Shown piece by piece: positions 5,785 to 8,283 of a stretch of DNA of 8,283 nucleotides. How positions within the stretch are numbered: position 1 is the first letter of the stretch; every line of letters begins with the position of its first letter. Source of the stretch: Bacteroidales bacterium (lineage in GTDB: Bacteria; Bacteroidota; Bacteroidia; Bacteroidales; Bacteroidaceae); the NCBI GenBank assembly GCA_004555425.1, contig SFID01000119.1:1-8283 (forward strand), read 5' to 3'. Both the position numbers and the translations under genes were made by a program. The notes under the pieces were generated by a model. It did not search any database. It saw only the letters and a program-made list of their open reading frames with translations, and was not told where the DNA came from.

Positions 5785-6855
5785 ATGACTCTCCATATCA
5801 CTCCCCTCAATTTGCCCGGCATCGGCAACGAACGCCCACTGATTATCGCCGGTCCCTGTTCTGCAGAATCCGAAGAACAAGTCATGAACACCGCTGCCCA
5901 ACTGGCAGCCAAAGGTGTGCGCATCCTGCGCGCCGGCATTTGGAAACCGCGCACCAAGCCCGGCGGTTTCGAAGGCGTAGGTGCCGCTGGCCTGCCTTGG
6001 CTCAAGCGTGTCAAGGACGAACTCGGCATGCTTACGGCCACCGAAGTGGCCACGCCGAAACACGTTGAGGCAGCGCTGGAAGCCGGCGTGGACATCCTGT
6101 GGATTGGTGCCCGCACCATGGCCAACCCCTTCGCCGTGCAGGAACTGGCCGATTCGCTCAAGGGCAAGGATGTGCCCGTGCTGGTGAAGAACCCCGTCAA
6201 TCCCGACCTCGAACTGTGGATTGGCGGCCTCGAACGCCTCAATGGCGCAGGTATCACGCGCCTGGCCGTTATCCACCGCGGCTTCTCCTCGTACGACAAG
6301 CGCATCTATCGCAATCCGCCTATGTGGCACCTGCCCATCGAACTCCATCGCCGCATTCCCGAACTGCCCATCCTCTGCGACCCGAGCCATATCGGCGGTG
6401 CGCGTGAACTCATAGCGCCCCTCTGCCAGCAGGCCATGGACCTGGGATTCAACGGACTTATCGTCGAAAGCCATTGCTCGCCCGACTGCGCCCTGAGCGA
6501 TGCACGCCAACAGGTCACCCCCGACGTGCTGAACTTCATCCTCGACAAACTCGTGATTCGCGACGTTTCCCACAGCACAGACAGCCTCGAAAATCTGCGC
6601 CGACAAATCGACGAAATCGACAATGGCATCATTGAACTCCTCAACAAGCGTATGCGCATCAGCCGAGAAATCGGACAATACAAGCGCGAGCACGCCATGA
6701 CCATCGTGCAGGCCAAACGCTATTCCGAGATTCTCGACAAGCGCGGTGCACAGGGCGTTCTCTGCGGCATGTCCAGCGATTTCGTGCGCAACATCTACGA
6801 GGCCATCCACGAAGAGAGCGTTCGCCAACAGGTAGAAGTAATGAACAAGAACTGA
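5785..6855 (+). CDS. aroF: Bifunctional DAHP synthase (type I-beta) / chorismate mutase
   Basis: The N-terminal domain condenses phosphoenolpyruvate with erythrose 4-phosphate to DAHP, the entry to the shikimate pathway. The C-terminal domain isomerises chorismate to prephenate. In 356 residues, the synthase part (about 1-255) shows AGPCSAES at 22-29 with metal-ligand C25, then IWKPRTKPGGFEGVG, GARTMANP, LVKNP, HRGFSSYD, CDPSHIGG and the VESHCSP...ALSDARQQ block. The AroQ mutase helices start near residue 266 (SLENLRRQIDEIDNGIIELL) with conserved Arg/Lys positions in NKRM and QYKRE, and end with EESVRQQ. The ATG at 5785 was chosen because an upstream in-frame extension would overlap the aminotransferase by about 100 bases and carries no conserved sequence. 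The same fusion in Porphyromonas and Prevotella gives feedback control by prephenate through domain contacts, which is expected here. The symbol is conventional for this subfamily. Confidence 0.94.
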   Translation: MTLHITPLNLPGIGNERPLIIAGPCSAESEEQVMNTAAQLAAKGVRILRAGIWKPRTKPGGFEGVGAAGLPWLKRVKDELGMLTATEVATPKHVEAALEAGVDILWIGARTMANPFAVQELADSLKGKDVPVLVKNPVNPDLELWIGGLERLNGAGITRLAVIHRGFSSYDKRIYRNPPMWHLPIELHRRIPELPILCDPSHIGGARELIAPLCQQAMDLGFNGLIVESHCSPDCALSDARQQVTPDVLNFILDKLVIRDVSHSTDSLENLRRQIDEIDNGIIELLNKRMRISREIGQYKREHAMTIVQAKRYSEILDKRGAQGVLCGMSSDFVRNIYEAIHEESVRQQVEVMNKN

Positions 6856-6876
6856 CCCACGTAAACCTTCCCCACT

Positions 6877-7653
6877 ATGCGAATATTGATATTAGGTGCA
6901 GGCAAGATGGGAACCTTCTTCGTGGACCTCCTCAGTTTCGAGCACGAAACGGCCGTCTATGACGTTCAGCCTCAGCGCCTGCGATTCATGTACAACACCC
7001 TCCGATTCTCCTCGCTGGAAGAGATACGCGATTTCCGCCCCGAACTGGTCATCAACGCCGTCACGCTGAAACACACCCTCAACGTCTTTCGCCAGGTTCT
7101 TCCGCTCCTGCCCGACGACTGCATCCTCAGCGACATCGCCTCGGTCAAGACGGGCATGAAGGAATTCTACGAGGCGTGTGGCCGCCGCTACGTTTCCACG
7201 CACCCCATGTTTGGTCCCACCTTCGCCAACCTCGGCGCACTCAGTTCGGAGAACGCCATCATCATTTCCGAAGGCGACTACATGGGCCGCATCTTCTTCA
7301 AGGACCTCTACCAACGGCTGGGCCTCAACATCTGCGAATACACTTTCGAACAGCACGACGAGACCGTGGCCTACTCCCTCAGCATCCCCTTCGTCTCCAC
7401 CTTCGTCTTCGCCGCCGTGATGAAGCACCAGGATGCCCCAGGCACAACCTTCAAGCGCCACATGGCCATCGCCCGCGGCGTACTGGGCGAGGACGACTGC
7501 CTCCTGCGCGAAATCCTCTTCAACCCCCGCACCAGCGGACAGGTTTCCAAAATCCGCGATGAACTCAAAGAACTCCTCGACATCATAGACCGCAAGGACG
7601 AGGTCCGCCTCAATGCCTACTTGCAGCGCATCCGCAAGAACATTGACCGCTAG
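6877..7653 (+). CDS. tyrA: Prephenate dehydrogenase
   Basis: This enzyme oxidatively decarboxylates prephenate to 4-hydroxyphenylpyruvate with NAD(P)+, the committed step to tyrosine. The 258-residue product starts with the Rossmann glycine motif GAGKMG (7-12). It continues with LSDIASVKTGM, the THPMFGP motif with H109-P110 (the histidine in this motif contacts the prephenate ring hydroxyl in studied enzymes), and an EQHDETVAYSLSIPF helix. The length is short for the family and there is no ACT domain, so allosteric control by Tyr through such a domain is not expected; the shared leader attenuator is the visible Tyr-linked control. The ATG at 6877 places the Rossmann strand at the N-terminus and is 21 bases after the preceding stop. 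It is the last gene of the operon. Confidence 0.93.
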   Translation: MRILILGAGKMGTFFVDLLSFEHETAVYDVQPQRLRFMYNTLRFSSLEEIRDFRPELVINAVTLKHTLNVFRQVLPLLPDDCILSDIASVKTGMKEFYEACGRRYVSTHPMFGPTFANLGALSSENAIIISEGDYMGRIFFKDLYQRLGLNICEYTFEQHDETVAYSLSIPFVSTFVFAAVMKHQDAPGTTFKRHMAIARGVLGEDDCLLREILFNPRTSGQVSKIRDELKELLDIIDRKDEVRLNAYLQRIRKNIDR

Positions 7654-7709
7654 CCCTTCCGCCAGCCCCTCAACCTCCGCGCAAACACTCCCCCAGCCTA
7701 GCCCCAGAC

Positions 7710-7740
7710 CACTCTTGGCCCCGAGAAATCCCCAAGAGTG
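7710..7740 (+). terminator. Hairpin after tyrA, possible operon end without U-tract
   Basis: CACTCTTGG (7710-7718) and CCAAGAGTG (7732-7740) are perfect 9-base complements around a 13-base loop, 57 bases after the tyrA stop. No T-run follows on either strand, so it is not a standard intrinsic terminator. It may be a 3'-end stabiliser or part of a factor-dependent end. A second weak stem (TCCCCC with GGGGGA) lies just downstream, between about 7752 and 7777. Confidence 0.35.
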
Positions 7741-7805
7741 ACTCACAGAAATCCCCCAGCCACAATAAATCAGGGGGAAACCAAGGCCGATTCAAAAAAT
7801 ATTCC

Positions 7806-7813
7806 TACCTTTG
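7806..7813 (+). promoter_or_regulatory. -7 box TACCTTTG of the tRNA-Leu promoter
   Basis: TACCTTTG is identical to the boxes before rdgB and before the aromatic operon. No clear TTG lies 20 bases upstream. With a start 6-8 bases downstream, the transcript would begin within a few bases of the mature tRNA 5' end at 7824, leaving almost nothing for RNase P to remove. Confidence 0.6.
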
Positions 7814-7823
7814 CACCGCAAAT

Positions 7824-7905
7824 GCGCTTGTGGCGAAATTGGTAGACGCGCCAGACTTAGGATCTGGTGTCGCGAGACGTGTAGGTTCGAGTCCTATCAG
7901 GCGCA
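7824..7905 (+). tRNA. tRNA-Leu, anticodon UAG
   Basis: This is a type II (long variable arm) tRNA of 82 bases without the CCA tail. The acceptor arms GCGCTTG (7824-7830) and CAGGCGC (7898-7904) pair fully with one G-U, and A7905 is the discriminator. The anticodon arm is CCAGA-CTTAGGA-TCTGG with TAG at the centre, reading CUA and probably other CUN leucine codons. The variable arm forms GTC-GCGA-GAC, and the T arm has loop TTCGAGT with a 5-bp stem. CCA is not fully encoded (CAC follows), so it would be added after transcription. Confidence 0.96.
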
Positions 7906-7913
7906 CACATATA

Positions 7914-7967
7914 CAGCAATCCCTGACTGCTTCATCAGATAATGGCAGTCAGGGATTGCTGTTTTTT
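7914..7967 (+). terminator. Strong intrinsic terminator of tRNA-Leu
   Basis: Two 17-base arms (7914-7930, starting CAGCAATCCC, and 7945-7961, ending GGGATTGCTG) are perfect complements around a 14-base loop and are followed by six T residues. It begins 8 bases after the tRNA discriminator base, so the tRNA is a one-gene unit with a very short trailer. Confidence 0.93.
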
Positions 7968-8085
7968 CTTACGCACCCGAGCAAGGCGTATAGGTTCAAG
8001 CATGGCGTAAGGGGGCAAGCAGGATTGATGTCGTCTGTGCGCCGTTCGGGGCGTGCCGAATAGTATCCCTTGCCTGCAAACAATC
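7968..8085. other. Non-coding stretch after tRNA terminator
   Basis: No gene is supported here. A 7-base inverted repeat, CTTACGC (7968-7974) with GCGTAAG (8005-8011), and a short TAGGTTCAAG that recalls a tRNA T-loop are the only structures noticed. Neither is enough for a functional call. Confidence 0.4.
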
Positions 8086-8121
8086 ACCTGAGTAGTTACT
8101 TGAAATGGTAACTACTCAGGT
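8086..8121. repeat. 14-bp perfect inverted repeat
   Basis: ACCTGAGTAGTTAC (8086-8099) and GTAACTACTCAGGT (8108-8121) are exact complements around an 8-base loop. There is no U-tract on the plus side. On the minus side the following bases are GATTGTTTGC, a poor tract, so a minus-strand terminator is possible but weak. It may be a mobile palindromic repeat or a terminator for a gene beyond the right edge. Confidence 0.6.
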
Positions 8122-8170
8122 CGTTCTAGATTGCGAGGCAACGTGTGGACCTTCGGTTTGCGGTATTTAT

Positions 8171-8207
8171 TTTAACACGAATCTTACGAATCTTACTAAT
8201 TGCGCGG
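8171..8207 (+). repeat. 37-bp direct repeat, copy 1
   Basis: This copy starts TTTAACACGAATCTTACG and ends with TAATTGCGCGG. It matches copy 2 at 35 of 37 positions; the differences are at unit positions 16 and 33. Inside the unit, ACGAATCTT is repeated in tandem, followed by a partial ACTAATT. The start-to-start period is 76 bases. The surroundings are non-coding. Confidence 0.75.
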
Positions 8208-8235
8208 GGTTAACCTCCAACAAGGAAACAATTCG

Positions 8236-8258
8236 ATTCGTGTTTCTTTAACACGAAT
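8236..8258. repeat. Inverted copy of the repeat core between the two direct repeats
   Basis: ATTCGTGTT (8236-8244) is the exact reverse complement of AACACGAAT (8250-8258) inside copy 2, giving a 9-bp stem with a 5-base loop. A further ATTCG (8231-8235) can pair with CGAAT (8263-8267). The unit is therefore a mixed direct/inverted repeat, not a plain tandem array. Confidence 0.55.
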
Positions 8259-8283
8259 CTTTCGAATCTTACTAATTGAGCGG
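8247..8283 (+). repeat. 37-bp direct repeat, copy 2, reaching window edge
   Basis: This copy starts TTTAACACGAATCTTTCG and ends with TAATTGAGCGG at the last base of the window, so the true unit may be longer and more copies may follow. It is separated from copy 1 by 39 bases (8208-8246). Confidence 0.75.

Noticed and set aside
5758..6828. 356-codon open frame antisense to the DAHP synthase/chorismate mutase gene
   Set aside because: The sense protein has every family motif, while the antisense translation has none and no promoter.
7981..8011. Possible tRNA 3'-fragment (attachment-site remnant) around TAGGTTCAAG
   Set aside because: Only about seven contiguous bases match the T-arm of the adjacent tRNA-Leu, the stem does not pair, and no integrase is present in the window.
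7830..8063. 77-codon ORF over the tRNA-Leu gene
   Set aside because: It reads through the tRNA and its terminator, so it is a by-product of the RNA gene.
8171..8283. CRISPR array (37-base repeats, 39-base spacer)
   Set aside because: The dimensions fit, but only two copies are visible, they differ at two positions, the unit has internal tandem repeats and the interval carries an inverted copy of the repeat core. No cas genes are in view.

Overview
The window looks like chromosomal DNA of a Bacteroidota member, most likely order Bacteroidales and plausibly a Prevotella-like genus. Four things support this. The -7 boxes match the Bacteroidota consensus TAnnTTTG, and the same TACCTTTG octamer precedes three transcription units. 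The genes lack recognisable Shine-Dalgarno sequences. One gene encodes the type IX secretion protein PorZ, which is confined to this phylum. DAHP synthase carries a C-terminal chorismate mutase, as in Porphyromonas and Prevotella. Coding DNA is fairly GC-rich and the flanking intergenic DNA is more AT-rich. I see no phage, transposase or defence genes: this is core metabolism with unusually legible regulation.

Layout. Bases 1-457 are non-coding. A strong promoter at the left edge points out of the window, with a perfect palindrome in its spacer and an inverted repeat behind it. A second promoter reads right into rdgB (458-1051, nucleotide-pool sanitation), which overlaps porZ (1044-3401, T9SS attachment complex) by 8 bases. 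A new promoter at 3422-3452 starts the aromatic amino acid operon: pheA (prephenate dehydratase), a class I/II aminotransferase, a DAHP synthase/chorismate mutase fusion, and tyrA (prephenate dehydrogenase). Together they cover the first step of the shikimate pathway, the chorismate branch point, both arms to phenylpyruvate and 4-hydroxyphenylpyruvate, and a candidate final transamination. Next come a tRNA-Leu(UAG) gene with its own promoter and a 17-bp-stem terminator, then about 300 bases without genes that hold inverted repeats and two copies of a 37-base direct repeat running to the window edge.

The main discovery is the operon leader. A 28-codon ORF (3486-3572) with nine Phe/Tyr codons in a 13-codon stretch precedes an intrinsic terminator (3598-3631). 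An 11-base segment of the leader ORF (3540-3550) pairs perfectly with the left arm of that terminator. This is a complete ribosome-stalling transcription attenuator that appears to read Phe and Tyr together, which fits an operon serving both products. A further stable hairpin lies between the attenuator and pheA.
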